The notes beneath the pieces were generated by a model. That model saw nothing but the letters and a program-made list of their open reading frames with translations. It had not been told where the DNA came from and did no database searches. The translations under genes were made by a program, and so were the position numbers. From positions 10,498,075-10,562,074 of the forward strand of contig CM032811.1 in NCBI GenBank assembly GCA_019155185.1: a stretch of DNA of 64,000 bases. Direction: 5' to 3'. Below, in pieces: positions 24,441 through 37,583 of the stretch. This stretch comes from Beaufortia kweichowensis. Taxonomy: Eukaryota; Chordata; Actinopteri; Cypriniformes; Gastromyzontidae. Numbering within the stretch: position 1 is the first letter of the stretch; each line of letters opens with the position of its first letter.

Positions 24441-27211
24441 CAGAAATATGGAAAGCACTACAGGCTGAAGAGACCTAAAGATGATGGAATGTAAACCTGG
24501 AAATTTGGGTTAGGAGATAAAAAAGTGAAGGGGAGAGAAACAGGCTGTGACAACAACACAAGATCAAAACGTAGTTTGTGTGCATTGTCAACAATGTGAT
24601 AATATCACCGTCAGCAGAGATTTTAATACTGTTTGAGGAAACATATCTGGCCCTCTTGGTGATAAAATAATGCATCAGTGGTAAAAATTAGACCCTCATT
24701 AGTGGAGTACAGTAGAGTTTCAGATGTTTAAAATCCAATATCATTGAAAAGAGTCACGAATACAGTATCACCTACTGATATGCCCACACAAATTTCATTA
24801 TTAATAATTTGGAAGTCATTAAATACACCTGTAGAGTGGCTCCAAAAGTCCACAATGAATATCTGGGATTCAACAAAATTAGTTAAAACGTGGAAGTTAA
24901 AAGACAATTGGATTTAGAAAAAATGCTCATAAGGTTGCTTGGTAAAATAAAAATGTATTTTTAAACTCATTTGACTTTTTTTGTGAAATACAAAACATAT
25001 GGTTCCACTTTTGTGTCACTCTTTTTCAATCACGTTTTTCTGAACTTTAACGTGATTTCGAGACTATAACATGGGCCAAGTACAATTGACAAATCCAGAC
25101 GATAGTCTTATGCAAAGATTAAGCAATAATGTCAAAGATACAGAACATACAGAACTTGTTTGATGACGCTTGTTTCTTACTTGTTAAGACATACTGCCCA
25201 GTGGGAATGCAGTATGTTGCATAAGCCACATTTATGAGTGGACAGTCATTAACAAAAAATGTTAAACAGCAGTAAGTAATAATCAACTCTTAGGAAATGT
25301 TACCATATTCTGAGGAAGGCTGTTTAAGTGGAATCGATGATAGGGGCTTTATTCTTACCGACTCAAAATGTCAGCTTTGTTATTCAGCATGTTTATGTGA
25401 TTTGTTGAATAACGCACATTCTTGTTTGTAAAGTCAGTATTCGACATGTAGGGAAGATTAATTGGAAAAGGAAGGCTTTGGACACTTGACCCCTGCATGA
25501 TCCGAAGTCCCAAGGCAATGGCTCTTAAAATGACAAATGTAGTTATTGTCCAGTTCAAAGAATAAATGTTAGTTTTTGCAAAGTAACGACATGCATCTCT
25601 ATAACAATACATGTGCGGAAACACTTTCTAACATAAACACAACCACCATTACTTGCATATTTCAGTGCATGAGTGTAACTTTGTTTAGCTACTGTAAATG
25701 GGACTAATCTGTCTCAAACGCTCCCAGATGAATTGTATGTGAACGATTAACAGCTTTATGTTTTGTGACAGTTGTCCCCTTGATTTGCCCTATAGGGTAA
25801 GGCTAAATAGTGAGCATAAACAACACAAACCCCGCCTTCCTGGTCTAATGGGAAAGACCCCTACAGTGTGTTAAAACAGCACCCTCCCAATAACAAATAC
25901 ATTCAGTATTTAAAGAGTGGAGCAGGCATCTTTCCAATCAGAAGGCGATGAGAGACAAGACTTTCCGCTACCTCTTTAATGAAAGAGATGCAGAGAGACA
26001 ACGAGAGACTGAGAGAGAGAAACAAAGAGAGAAAGGCATCCAAAAAAGTCTGAAACTAAAATAGAGCTGACTGATTATTCATTTATTCATTCATTAGGGA
26101 CAGATCTGATCAAGGATAACACAACCCGGCCTGGCAGAAGTCCTTGGGCAGCAATACACACCCGAGGTCAAGCAGGGTTTATTATCATGAGGGCAAATGT
26201 TCACGGGAAGGATAAAAGGGCAAACGTAGCTGGCACTGAATTTTACTGTAAAAGCCCATAATAAAACCCACAACAGACAGATCACAGTACAGCACATATC
26301 GGTAAAACTGAGGGAAATTTATTTTTTAACATGCCATTTTTTGACATAGTGTAGGAAACACTTGTGCCAAATGTAACTGTAGCATAAATAGATTTACAAA
26401 GAGAAAGATCATCATATTGAATTGAAATTCAATTGCCCCAATACAGAACAAATATACGAACTATATATCACTGAATCTTAAATCATTTAATAATAAAAAT
26501 TATACTATAAAATACTAATTTACAATATTTAATAATATAACATTCTAAAACAATCAGACTCCCCCTTTCTCAGACAACTAAACTGAGAATGTGTCGAGTT
26601 TGAGTGTGATTCAAGACATTTTGTTGCAGTTCCCTCTGGTCTTCCCTACATTTCTCAAGAATTCTATTTGATGGGTTTTGTGCAGTCGCGGAACAAAGAA
26701 ACACTTGAAAACACCTTTTAAATTGAAAAGTGGAAGTTTTACGGTAGGCTGACTGTTACTGAATTGTTTCTGAAATCTTTTCGAAAATGACACTCATCAA
26801 CAACAGAGCACCTCTTACCATGACAAGTCTTCCAATAATGCAAAACAATCATTTCACATACACATAGCTTGTTAGTTTACCCTAGTAAATATATATCGTG
26901 TTTTGGGGAAAAACTGAAAAAATTCCCAATACATATTTGATTATATACAGGAACAGAAGTCATTAAGCTATAGCAAGAAATCATTTGTGATCACTGATCA
27001 ATTAAATCAACAAATCAATCGCACAGTTTTTGGCATTCTGCAATGATCAGCATTTGCCAATATCCTTTAACTCCTTTCACTTAGGCAATAAACATAAACA
27101 TGTTCACCTTCTGTACAGTGAGTAAACATTGTGTAAAATACAGTAATTGTTTTTATAATTTACACTTTAACTAATTTAATGTATTGGGCATTTGGGCATT
27201 ACTGTACACTG

Positions 27212-27229
27212 TATATATATATATATATA
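27212..27229. repeat. (TA)n short repeat
   Basis: About nine TA units in the gpr4 intron. Confidence 0.9.
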
Positions 27230-28753
27230 ATTTTAGCCATCATGCTTTCTACATATAATGACATTTATAGCAATAGGTAAAAAAAAGAAAGCAGCACATT
27301 TGTCCTATCCTGAGCGAAGGACATTGTGTCAGGACTACTGCTTTCATAGCATGTTCATGCTTTTGTCCGGCCCTAGAGAATACAGCATAAATGGAGGTCA
27401 AATCCTGTGGTTAACTGCTGTTTCTAGAATGTCGACTGGTGAGATCTGACACGTTTCCCCTGCTAGTAACTAACCCATTTCTCCTTCATTCTTAAGCCTG
27501 ATGCAAGTTTCTTTTTTCACCTAGCCTTATGTCATTTCAATTGTCATGTTATTTAAATAGTGCTTCTGTGTATGATTTTCATGACTAGAAATCAAGACTC
27601 ATATAAGGCCCACATACACAAAGCAATGTTACATTTAGCTTGTAAATGATGATAAATCACACACATGCAAGCATAAAGAGAAGATATTCATTTTTATAAC
27701 ATTCATGCCTTCAAAATAAAAAAGCAAGCAATCCATTCTGAATTTATGTAACACACTGCAGCTTTGCTTTTGCACCTGCTATTTACAGTACATGATGTAT
27801 TTCCTGATACGCTAACCATGAAACTACAAAGGCCATAACTGCTGAACATGTGCCAGAAGTAAAAACAAAAGCTAGGAATGCCTTTAAAAAAATATGAAAC
27901 ATTTCTGCATACATTACTGACATAGCCAGACATCTCTCTGACAGTGACGGTTTCATAGAAAAACCACAATCACACAAACACAAATGTAATTATAGACTTA
28001 CAGCATTCTGGTCTTACTCAGTCCGCTTTAGCCAATAGCACAAAAAGCTGTTGAAGGTGTCGTCACAAGAGATGAACATTACGGTCATTTTCTTTTAAAC
28101 CTGGCTCCTTTAAGCGTCACATGTTGGTTTTAGTGTGATGGTAGTGCTGGGCTTGCAGTAGCATAACTAAACTTTTTTACTACCAGGATACACCTGGCTG
28201 TTCAAACAGCAGAGGCTTTTATCATGAGAACATTGGGCAACTGAAAGGGAACTAATTCAATTGGCCTTCAAACTGCTCAACATGATGAATAAGCAGGTAG
28301 CTAGGCAGGACACAAACTCATCGTCTCCGTCTAAGGGGATTGTGTTCTCTGCGTTTGTGTGGCTACTGGTTTTTTAATGTAATGCTGTTTTCTAGACTAA
28401 CAAATCATCAAGTTGATCAACTTAAATTCTTAAAGGAACGAAAAGAAAAAGCAGAAAGTGTCTAGGGGCCGACAGGTTTAGAGAAGCACCATTAAAGTAC
28501 CATAAAAGTGGTTTATACTACTGGAGTGCTACAGACTTCTGAAGCCACACAATTAAAAACGTATCAAACTGTCAAACATGATGTCAAACAAAGCGCACGA
28601 GAATTATAGCGCACAAGTTGTATAGGCCATTTTTATAGTATTTATGAGCTTGATATAAACCCTGTGATATACACAAGATCAGCATGAATATTATAAAGTA
28701 TATATATTTTTTGGTGATAAACTGAGAAAAGAAACTTGTGTGAGTTTACCATA

Positions 28754-28806
28754 AGGGTGAACAAATGATGACACAATTTTCATTTTCAGGTGAACTGCCC
28801 CTTTAA
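28754..28806. repeat. Cyprinid palindromic repeat, end fragment
   Basis: It reads agggtgaacaaatgatga, then ggtgaactgcccctttaa. This is the characteristic terminal segment of a very common cyprinid interspersed repeat (consensus ends in ggtgaactatccctttaa). Only one end is present. Confidence 0.7.
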
Positions 28807-28979
28807 ACTGAGCTTCATTAAACCACAAATTTCAATTATATCGCACGTCACCAAATCTAACTTTGTAACCATTTATCCTTTTATTTATTTTCCACAAAAA
28901 ATTTCGAAGAGAAGCAACATGCTTTACAAAGAATAGTCCATTATTTCAGTACACTGTGTTCACATAGCAGGCTGACCAT

Positions 28980-29300
28980 GACAGGTGAGCGAAGAACTGC
29001 CTGTCTCCCTTGGTATTGATTCAGGGCAGGTATTTAATCCTTTCCTAACTGTGTTTTATGCTCCAGTGGAGAGGCGGCCGTGTGTCTCTAGAGAGACCAG
29101 GGTAGGCGTCCTGCAAGGCGAATTAATGACTTCAATAAAAGTGCCACATTTTCCACTTAAATCCCCAGTCAAGAGTTTTATTGGCGAGGTTTAATTCGGC
29201 TTAAACTGGTCTGCTGCTTTAGGCGAGGTCACAAAAGTTAATCACCTTTGTCCCAAATTGCGATTAGAACAGGTATCAAAATGACAATATGCAAATAGAC
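28980..29300. promoter_or_regulatory. Possible intronic regulatory segment 2
   Basis: A GC-richer block with CpGs (ggcggccgtgtg) is followed by an HNF1-like half site (gttaatca), a TCF/SOX-like ctttgt and a perfect octamer ATGCAAAT near 29289. Motif clustering and complexity suggest a conserved non-coding element; conservation was not tested. Confidence 0.2.
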
Positions 29301-30339
29301 AACCGGCAGTAGTGTGATTGTCTTCTAGAAGAGGGAATGAGAGAGACGCTAATGCTTTATCTCGGTTCTAGTTGCGGGCAGAAACGCCTCCACATGTCAT
29401 CTGATGCATCTGGTCCACTTCTGCTATTGTTCTATTTCGTCTGTGACTGTTTTGACAGGCTGTAATTTGGTTGCAATTTCACATACGGGAGAAAATTGCA
29501 GGCACCTGTGTTTGAGTGATTTTTAAAAAGTAAACTTTAGATGCAGACGTGTTGCGAAAAACTTAATGCAGAACGGTTTACAGTCACTGTATGCGACGAT
29601 GAGCTTAAGAGTTCAAAAGCAGTATGAAGAAAGATAAACATGTCAATAATTATTAATATGATATACAATCATACAGTGTTTACTGCCACTATGACCCAAA
29701 CACAGAGGTTCATTTTTTATGCAATTTAAAGGTCAAGAGTTTTCATTTTGTGTATCTGTGAATGTTTACATTTGCTTGTGTGTATGCGTGGGTGCATAAT
29801 TGTCTGTCAGCATAAGAAATATAGGAATTTAGTTTTCCCATTATGTAATGACGGTATACACATTGAGCTTAAAATAGTTGCAAGGGTCACATAAGTTCAA
29901 ATGTTTAGTAGACATGCATAAAATTAATGAATCTGACCACTCCTTTTACATAAGTGTACACAGTTACAAATACGCACCATCATATACATTTCTTTTTTAA
30001 TTTGAGGTATTTTTAAAAATAACATTAACATTCATATGTTTTTTTTAATTAGTCAAATATTTATTCTTGAGTCTTTTTTCATCCATCAGTGTTAAAGTAC
30101 AGCTACTTAAGCTAATAGCTGCATTGTTATCATGAAAATGTTTTTAGAACAGCTACTATTTAAGAAACAGCTGAGTGACTGTTTCAAAATGCTAGGTATG
30201 CAATACCTGTATGATCTGAAACATCACCAGTCCCCAACTGTGTTTTCAATGAAGACCTGATGAAAGCTCACAATTCTTCTGAAGCATCTAAATTGTTCAC
30301 AATGACCTCATCCCATCTTCCTATTTCATTCTTGCACAT

Positions 30340-31320
30340 CAGTACAGTGGCCACACAAGCGGCTTCACTAAAAGCTACCTGCTTTTGTCCAGGGGACCAC
30401 AAGAGGCGAGCGTTTACTGCCAGAACAGGATGGGTTGTGTTACACTCTTGAGAGAAACAAACAGCTACGTGCTTCATCAAAGAGATGGTGGATCTCTGGC
30501 GTATAAATACCTCATTTATATTACATACCCCATTTGACATGATGGTGTTAATCATGGATTCGGAGACGTTAGATAGTTATGCAAAATACAGTATGCATGT
30601 GTCTGATGGTATAATAGGATAAGGGTTGATATATGGCATATTACTGCTGATGTACTGCAGGGGTCAGGTTTCTTAACAGATCAAACCGCTCAATACCAGC
30701 CAATAGCATGCTGTGCACTTTATATTGGCAACAGAGGCGGCCCGTGTCTCATAAAAGTACATTATATTTATTGTACCTGGGGTATACAAGACTGACCACA
30801 TAGAAAGGAGTCTAATGCAAGTAGGAATAATCCTCTGCTGTAAAAAAACCTACTACACCATAGATGTTTCAAACTACAAATTACTCCACATATTTAATTA
30901 TACGCTTAAATGCTATGAGTTCATTAGTATGTTTGAAAACAGCCACTTGTGGAGCCAACATGCTGCTGGGTCATAGTCACCCTCGCACAATCCAGTGCTC
31001 AAACCAGACATTATCCTCGCGAAACACCCTTATTAGCTCAGACGGGTGGCACTGGAGAAGACATCCCATTGGTCCAGAACACCATTACTCTCCTCTGCCC
31101 GTCATGCTTTTAATGTTAGTTCTTATCTCGCATCCCCACGAGGGCAATTACTGTTTGTTCTAAAGCAATGATTAAATGCTGCGTTTGTTTCCTAACACAA
31201 CCGAAAGAAAAAGCCATATCAGGCCAAAGCATGAGGGAACATTCCAGAAAAAGTTTCACGTGCCACACTGCCCTTTTGCCTCTAAAGATCATCCACAACA
31301 CATGAGATCAGATATGATGA
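30340..31320. promoter_or_regulatory. Possible intronic regulatory segment 3
   Basis: A long segment of higher GC and complexity within the gpr4 intron. It includes a GATA-type cttatct near 31121 and a TEAD-type acattcca near 31239, both plausible for an endothelial gene. No splice sites or convincing frame support a coding role. Confidence 0.2.
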
Positions 31321-32030
31321 GAGAAACAAAATCAGCCACAAGTTGCATTAAACACGCACGAGCTTGGCTTACATGCAAAGCCACTGTATTGAAATTATAT
31401 TGTGTTGCATATAACGGCTATTGAGTTGAAATATGAAACTTAACTACTTTTGGATTCGTGAATATATTTTTGTTGTAGCCAAAAAATGAATATTTAATGT
31501 CTGTTTGCAAACGAATGCATTCTATTACTGACAACCCTTATGAAATAAACCATGATTTAACTGTAGTCACTATAGTTTTTTAGTTTTATATCAACAAAAT
31601 ATAGTCTCTTTAATAATAATTTAACTGTAATACTTCTTGATATACAGTTGAAATCATGGTAACCAAGGCTACTACACTTTAACTATAATGATAAATTTTC
31701 CTAAGTAAAATTCAAGTAAAACACATTGTCCATAATGCAACAGACATGTTGTAAGTATCCAAAGGCAATTTAAGGCTTGTTAAATTATTGCTTAAATCAC
31801 TAACCCACATGTGTTCAACAGATAAATTGAGTGGAAAGAACACTCAACCATCAAACTAAATGCATTAATACATAAGCCATTACTACAACAGTTGTCCTTT
31901 ACAGGTGTGTTACAGCATTACAATAATGACTCATAAGTATCAACTGTAAATATTTTACACATTTATGCATTATCCTAAAGTCTTGTTTGGCCTTAACAGA
32001 CATGGAAAGCATCTTAGTTAAAGATTAAAA

Positions 32031-32244
32031 TTGGTTCATCACCCTGATGTTCAAACTTTGTTTCTTCTGAGGAGATATTTTGAGGAAAGTGGGTAACCAA
32101 ACAACACTGACCCCCATTGACTTCCGTTGTATGAGACATTTCTCAAAATATCTTGTTTTGTGTTCCACAGAAGAGTCACATAACAGGTTTTGAACGACAA
32201 GAGGGTGAATAAATGATGAGTTTTGGAGTGAACTATCCCTTTAA
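32031..32244. repeat. Cyprinid palindromic repeat, nearly full copy
   Basis: Starts ggttcatcaccctgatgttc, has the central cccccattgacttccgttgt, and ends agggtgaataaatgatga, then gtgaactatccctttaa. The two halves are inverted relative to each other, as in the common cyprinid non-autonomous element. Confidence 0.8.
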
Positions 32245-32465
32245 ATGATGCTATTATAAGGCACAGGTTCGCTTCTGTTGCGAAGTCTGTTTAAAACTGA
32301 CTAGATGCGATTTAACCATTTTATATTACCACGGGTGTCATGATTAAACTATAATTGCTGTAGTGGTAAATTTGTGTTTGCTACAAAGTCAATCTACGGT
32401 CATTTTCAAAAGGATATTACGCGAGTCTTCCACAGTCCTAGAAAGCAAACAAGTATGATACTCAC

Positions 32466-32780
32466 ATTATTGTGTGTCCATCCGTAAGTCATTCACTTGT
32501 ATCTCCACTGCTCGTCTCTGATGTATCCTGCGTGCTAAATGACACACAATCTGTATCCTCAAACCTCAGCGGTAACACCACGAAAACACTCGTTTGGACG
32601 AGGATCTGTATAGACATCGAATAGCAGAAATGTTTGCAATATAGCGTCAAATGTCCTGCATATAGTTCACGTCACACCGACTGACAGGCAGAAATACTTG
32701 CGAAGTTACACAGCGCGATTTGAAAGTGTGCAGCTCGCGAAGGTTACGGAGAAATGTGACGTATGCGATCCAACACTGAC
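32466..32780 (-). promoter_or_regulatory. gpr4: Inferred gpr4 promoter and untranslated first exon
   Basis: A CpG-containing block (acgtcacaccgactgac, cagcgcgattt, gcagctcgcgaagg) in AT-rich surroundings, followed on the minus strand by a splice donor (acaataat|gtgagtat, exon edge 32466). A CRE half site (tgacgt) lies near 32757. It is the only promoter-like segment between eml2 and the gpr4 coding exon with a donor pointing toward it, so I assign it to gpr4. Confidence 0.45.
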
Positions 32781-32789
32781 CGTCCCATT

Positions 32790-35700
32790 GAAATATTGAG
32801 CAGGGAATTCAAGACGGGATACCACGAACTAGATATAAGACCTCAATCGGATATAAGACCTCAATAAAAACAGAATGGGCTTTTAGTTTTATTGTGGGTT
32901 TATCCATATCAGTTCAACTAACGTTTTATATTAGCATGTTCGTAATATTAAGTACATTTACATTTAATGTATATTTGTAATTTTATATATATATACACGT
33001 GTTTTCAAAATTAGAATATATGCTATAATGCGTTTGCTGTTTACACATGTGTATTTAATATAATATAAGCAGAATAATTATTTTGCTACACAGAAATATT
33101 TTTAATGTTTTTTCTTATGAGCATGGCTTAATTAAACTCTTAGTCACACAATTATAATTTGAATAATCTAAATATATACTAGTGGAAACTATATTAAGGT
33201 TCATAATAAATCGGTGTAACACACTTCAGCTGCTTACATAATATCTGCAAATCACTTAAACTTACTTTTGAGTAGGTCTGAATCACCTTCATGCACTGTC
33301 TCCATCGCAATGGTTTTTCCCCAGAGCCTAACGAGTCCATTACAGTCCATTAAAACTCATGCTAGGCTTTTCCTAACTGCACTCTCTTCCCGAAAACATG
33401 ATTAGAGGTAGAGCCGGGTTAAAAATCTCAACTCGTAAAAAAAGCTGCATAAAAGCAGTTTGATTGTTTGATGAACAAACAAAGAATGCATCACTCTCAG
33501 GATGGCTGTTCCAGATCATCCTGGAAATTCACTTGCTTTAAAATAACCTACTTTTAAGTATACAAAAACATTCTTCATCATGTTTGACCAATACTTTTGG
33601 GTCACACTCACTGATCACAAAGGCTATTAAAGCAAATAATAGTAATCTCTTATGCTCATGAACATGGTTTTAGCATTTAAAAGTCTAACAAACGTTGACA
33701 TCTGGACTCCATAATTCACATTTACAATAAGTCACAACAACTTCACAATGTGGCAATGCTACATCAAGCAAACCTGCAGTTGTGACAAATGAAATGTGTC
33801 AAATGCATTGCAAACAAGCCTGATCAACATAGCCAGCAAAATCTCCAAGGAGATAAGAGCAACAGAATTAGCATTTGGCAGCTTAGAATATGGATTCACT
33901 GGCCTGAAAATCCGTGTTTCATGCTCAACATGTGTTGTTATATAAAATATCAGATCAGTAAGACACAAATTCACCTGTGTTAACAAAGATGGTTTCCAAA
34001 CTATAGGTTTAGTTGTTGTTTTCTGTGGACCACAGTGCTCTATAACCTTGAAACACATGTAGTCTCAAGTAGCTATTAAAATGCAAGGCTGTAACCTTGA
34101 AATTTTCTATATGTTAATTCTTTACATTCCCTGAGGCATGTAGGGCTATGTTATCTTGTTCCCAGCAGTCACTAACACAATAACAAACTGCTTCTGAGAA
34201 TACCTTGCACACTCCTTTTCCTTTAATATCACTGGACTAAATTATTTTTTTGTATGCCAAAACTTCACAAGTACACTAAAATCAGTAGTTTTTGACATAC
34301 AGATTATACTGAATATTTACCTTTTTTCTGAATATTTACCTTTTTTAGCCAAAAATGCATGTTTTCATTCCAAACATTATTATTTCTGATACTGTATATA
34401 ACTGATACACTAGACTGAAGTCAAAGACATGAAATAGTATCACATAAACAGCCTAACATTAATCAGCACTGATGCTCTGTCTCCGAGAATGCTGCGGTAT
34501 CATTTCCATTACCCCATTATTAACCCCCAGTGTCAGACCCATAAAATTTGTCTGCTGTTTTCAGGCAAAAAGTGAGAGCAGATACAGTATAACGGATGTG
34601 TGTACTAGAATGGCAGTCAAGGCGGATTTGCATTTCAGATACGGAATTGATGCAATCTTCAAAATCAGTTAGAAAGTAACTGATGCATCAGCAAACCTTG
34701 TATGCCAGATATAAATCAGTTTCGCTGTGCTTTGGGAATACGCTGCTGGGAACTCTTATCTGTGAGGTGGGTCAGAAGCCATTACACACTTGCATTAGGC
34801 TGGTGTCTTACAGTATGTTTAGAGACATCTGGGACAAACTCACCCCCCTGGCCCCCCAAACCCAACGTTGACTTTCAATCCCAGTGGACAGTTTTGCTTA
34901 TTTTTTGTTCTGTCACCTCGCCTCCAAGGAGACAGCTGAAAACTGTGGCCTTGGAGTAGGACGAGGATGGAATGTCAGGTCACACTGGAGTCCGTCTGGC
35001 TATAGTCTAAATATCTAATAACATGTTGCAAAAAAAATGCAAAAATCTATTTATAAAAGCATTCTTAAAGAGAGGCTAATATTCTATAAATTAAACAAAT
35101 CTATATTATGCATTTATTGGATATACTTTATTTATTTCAATATGGAGCAGGAAAGAGCGCAGAATTCCTAGAAGGGAGTCCATTAGAAATCCAATTACTG
35201 TATATTTGATTCCTTTGTATGCAAGCTGTTAAATTAAACAGCAACCCAAGGAAAAAGAAAATACATGTATGAGAAACAGAAACCGTTATTTTGCTACCCC
35301 AGGCTTGATAAGGCAACAAGTTTATCATTTTCCATTTCTCAATTAACAATTTGCCTAAGGCAGAAGGAGTCAAATTTATATTACAGAAGAACACGATTAC
35401 AAAAGAGGAATCTGTTCTGGTTAATATCGGTTTTAGTTTCACTATAAGGCCACAATGTTTTTTTTCCATGCAACTATTTAAAGAGCATACTAAATATAAA
35501 CATTCAAAGTTTGTCTGGTTTAACGGATTAACGTTTGGGAACAACATCCATTTGTTTTTCCTTTATAAAACGCATCTAAATTCAAGGGGCTAAAACTAGG
35601 CACAACAGATTTATTGGAAAGATGCCTCTACTTTTTATGCCTTAAAAGCAGGTCTATTTTGAGCATCAATTAGCTTTAATCTTGGGCTAAAAACACTTGA

Positions 35701-36925
35701 GGCGGCTGCTCATCACAGCTGTAGAGAGCGCTCCATCCGGCTAATTCTCCTCAAGAAGTGTTTGTGTGAAAAGAAGAAGTGGTTCATTTCACTAAGAAGA
35801 TATTATTTCCCCCCTTCATTTACTAGATGGAGAGCTGTGGATGTTCGCTCCCACACACGAGGGTTTTAAAAGCCAATATCTACTGTGCCGTTGCCAGGCA
35901 ACCAATTATCCAAGATTTTCACTTCCTCTTTGAAGATGGTTTTCTGTTTGCTGTTAACATTACATATATTTTAACTCCAGGAGACTGTGCGATACATGTC
36001 AGGACGAAGGGAATTGCATTGCGGTGGACATCAAAGAAGTACATTGCAGCAATTCTTAATAAATTATTGAACATTAGGGAAAAGCTGATCGTAAAGAACA
36101 GAGGCGTTTTCTCGGTGTAAGCTGATGCTAGCCCTTACTCTGCCTTATTGCTGTGCTCAGCTCTGACAGCGCAAAACTGGTAGATGGGTGTAAAGAATAT
36201 TGCTGTCAATTCTTCCAACCCATTTACATGACACGTATGATTACAGAAAAGGATGGAATGTAAAGGCTTATACTAAACATTATGTTATTGGAAAATAATT
36301 AATGAAATGTGTTTCTGTAACTCAACTTTGCTTACAAAGTTTAATTAATAAGTGTCTGCCAAATGTATACACAGACCAGTACCACTAGTGAATTTCTTTA
36401 ACCTGTCACTGTTTCACAGGAGGAACACTTACAATAATATTTCATAGTTGAATTCTTATCATGACAAACTATGTATTGATGAAAAGGTCTAAGACTTAAG
36501 AATAAATATTTGACACATTTTTATAATGGTAAACATGAAATAAAAAATTAATTTAAAAAAGTTTAACTAAATATCTAATATTTAAAATAAAAAAATGTTT
36601 AATTTTTTATCAAATTTAATAAAATCTAATTAAATTAGGGCATTTTCATGTGCATGCTCAGTATGTGCACTGACAGTTATCAGGTTAATTTCAAATATCC
36701 TAAAATTGTATGTCGTAGGCATTTGTTTATGTTGTTGGGTTTTACCTGATGACCTTTCTGACTGTCTTTACGTAATTGTTGTCTGTAAATACAGCACATC
36801 TAAATATGCTTCGACTTGAAGATAGAAGTGTGCTGACTGAAGAGCCACGACTAAAACAAAAACATTGAGTTTTTTAAAACAATGATCTGTAGTATCAAAA
36901 ATATGCTGCTAGTTCTTCAAACACA
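32790..36925. other. Intergenic between gpr4 and eml2
   Basis: Mostly AT-rich with no recognised coding exon. The block 35.65-36.15 kb is more complex, includes an X-box and may be a conserved non-coding element. Confidence 0.45.
35890..35902. promoter_or_regulatory. X-box motif GTTGCCAGGCAAC
   Basis: Two perfect inverted half sites, GTTGCC and GGCAAC, match the RFX X-box consensus. They lie in a higher-complexity block between the eml2 3' end and the gpr4 promoter. No coding exon is nearby, so an enhancer or an unannotated transcript start is possible. Confidence 0.45.
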
Positions 36926-36948
36926 AATTGCATTGCTATATGAGAAAC

Positions 36949-36954
36949 TTTATT
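36949..36954 (-). other. eml2: Candidate eml2 polyadenylation signal
   Basis: On the minus strand it reads AATAAAG, about 0.5 kb downstream of the eml2 stop, giving a 3'UTR of about 520 nt. Confidence 0.55.
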
Positions 36955-37457
36955 AACAAATAAAAGGCAAAGCACAGCTTAAGTTCACCCCTAAACACGC
37001 ATCAAAAGCTAAGTGCCACGACATTATGTACTTCCAATATTAAAATACAGCTTCAACTACATGACTGCATTATATAATTCTATAGGCTTCAGCAACACAA
37101 ATAGCAGCTAAAACTCTTTAAATAGGTTTAAATAGTGTCAACGTCTCAGTACATGCTTAGTCTCCTTCACTAGAGCTCCTTCTAGAGGCGATTTAGCAAA
37201 GGGCACAATTCATTCCAGACTACAATTAGAACTGAATTAAGATAAGTCACCACTTCTTAAACCATCAAGATACTTACACCTGAATAAGTGACAAAACTGG
37301 CCCCAGACCAGCTCTTAATGGAAAAACCCAATAACATGATGCACAGTACAGGCAAACAGGACAGTAAAGGATGAAATTAGGCACAGCAGTGCTGCCCTCT
37401 AGTGGGCAGAAATCTACAGTGAGGTTGCAGCAGGTTGGCTCAAGTATTGCTGTATTG

Positions 37458-37583
37458 CTAAGCCAGCACCCATTGAAGAACGCTGGTGTCCTTTCCACCA
37501 GTAGAGATAAGATGACTGTCATCATTAAGAAAGGCAACGTTGGTCACATGGCTGCTATGCCCACCATAGATATGGCTGGGAGC
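37458..37583 (-). CDS. eml2: eml2 exon 22 (terminal coding exon)
   Basis: The acceptor reads tattctcag|GCTCCC. It encodes residues 765-805, APSHIYGGHSSHVTNVAFL through GGKDTSVLQWVLA, then TAG: the last propeller blade, closing with the family's conserved GGKDxSVLQW. Confidence 0.93.
   Translation of the reverse strand, partial: APSHIYGGHSSHVTNVAFLNDDSHLISTGGKDTSVLQWVLA

Larger units (their letters stand above)
21881..32465 (-). other. gpr4: gpr4 first intron (inferred)
   Basis: About 10.6 kb with no coding exon I can recognise, bounded by an inferred donor (aataat|gtgagtatc at 32465) and the strong acceptor at 21881. It contains a small inverted-repeat transposon with a nested solo LTR (22.3-23.2 kb), a (TA)n repeat and repeat fragments. 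It also holds three segments of lower AT content and clustered factor motifs that may be regulatory (24.24-24.44, 28.98-29.30 and 30.34-31.32 kb). Confidence 0.45.

Noticed and set aside
36252..36265. tggaatgtaaag, identical to the 5' part of miR-1
   Set aside because: The match ends after 12 nt and the flanks form no obvious miRNA hairpin.
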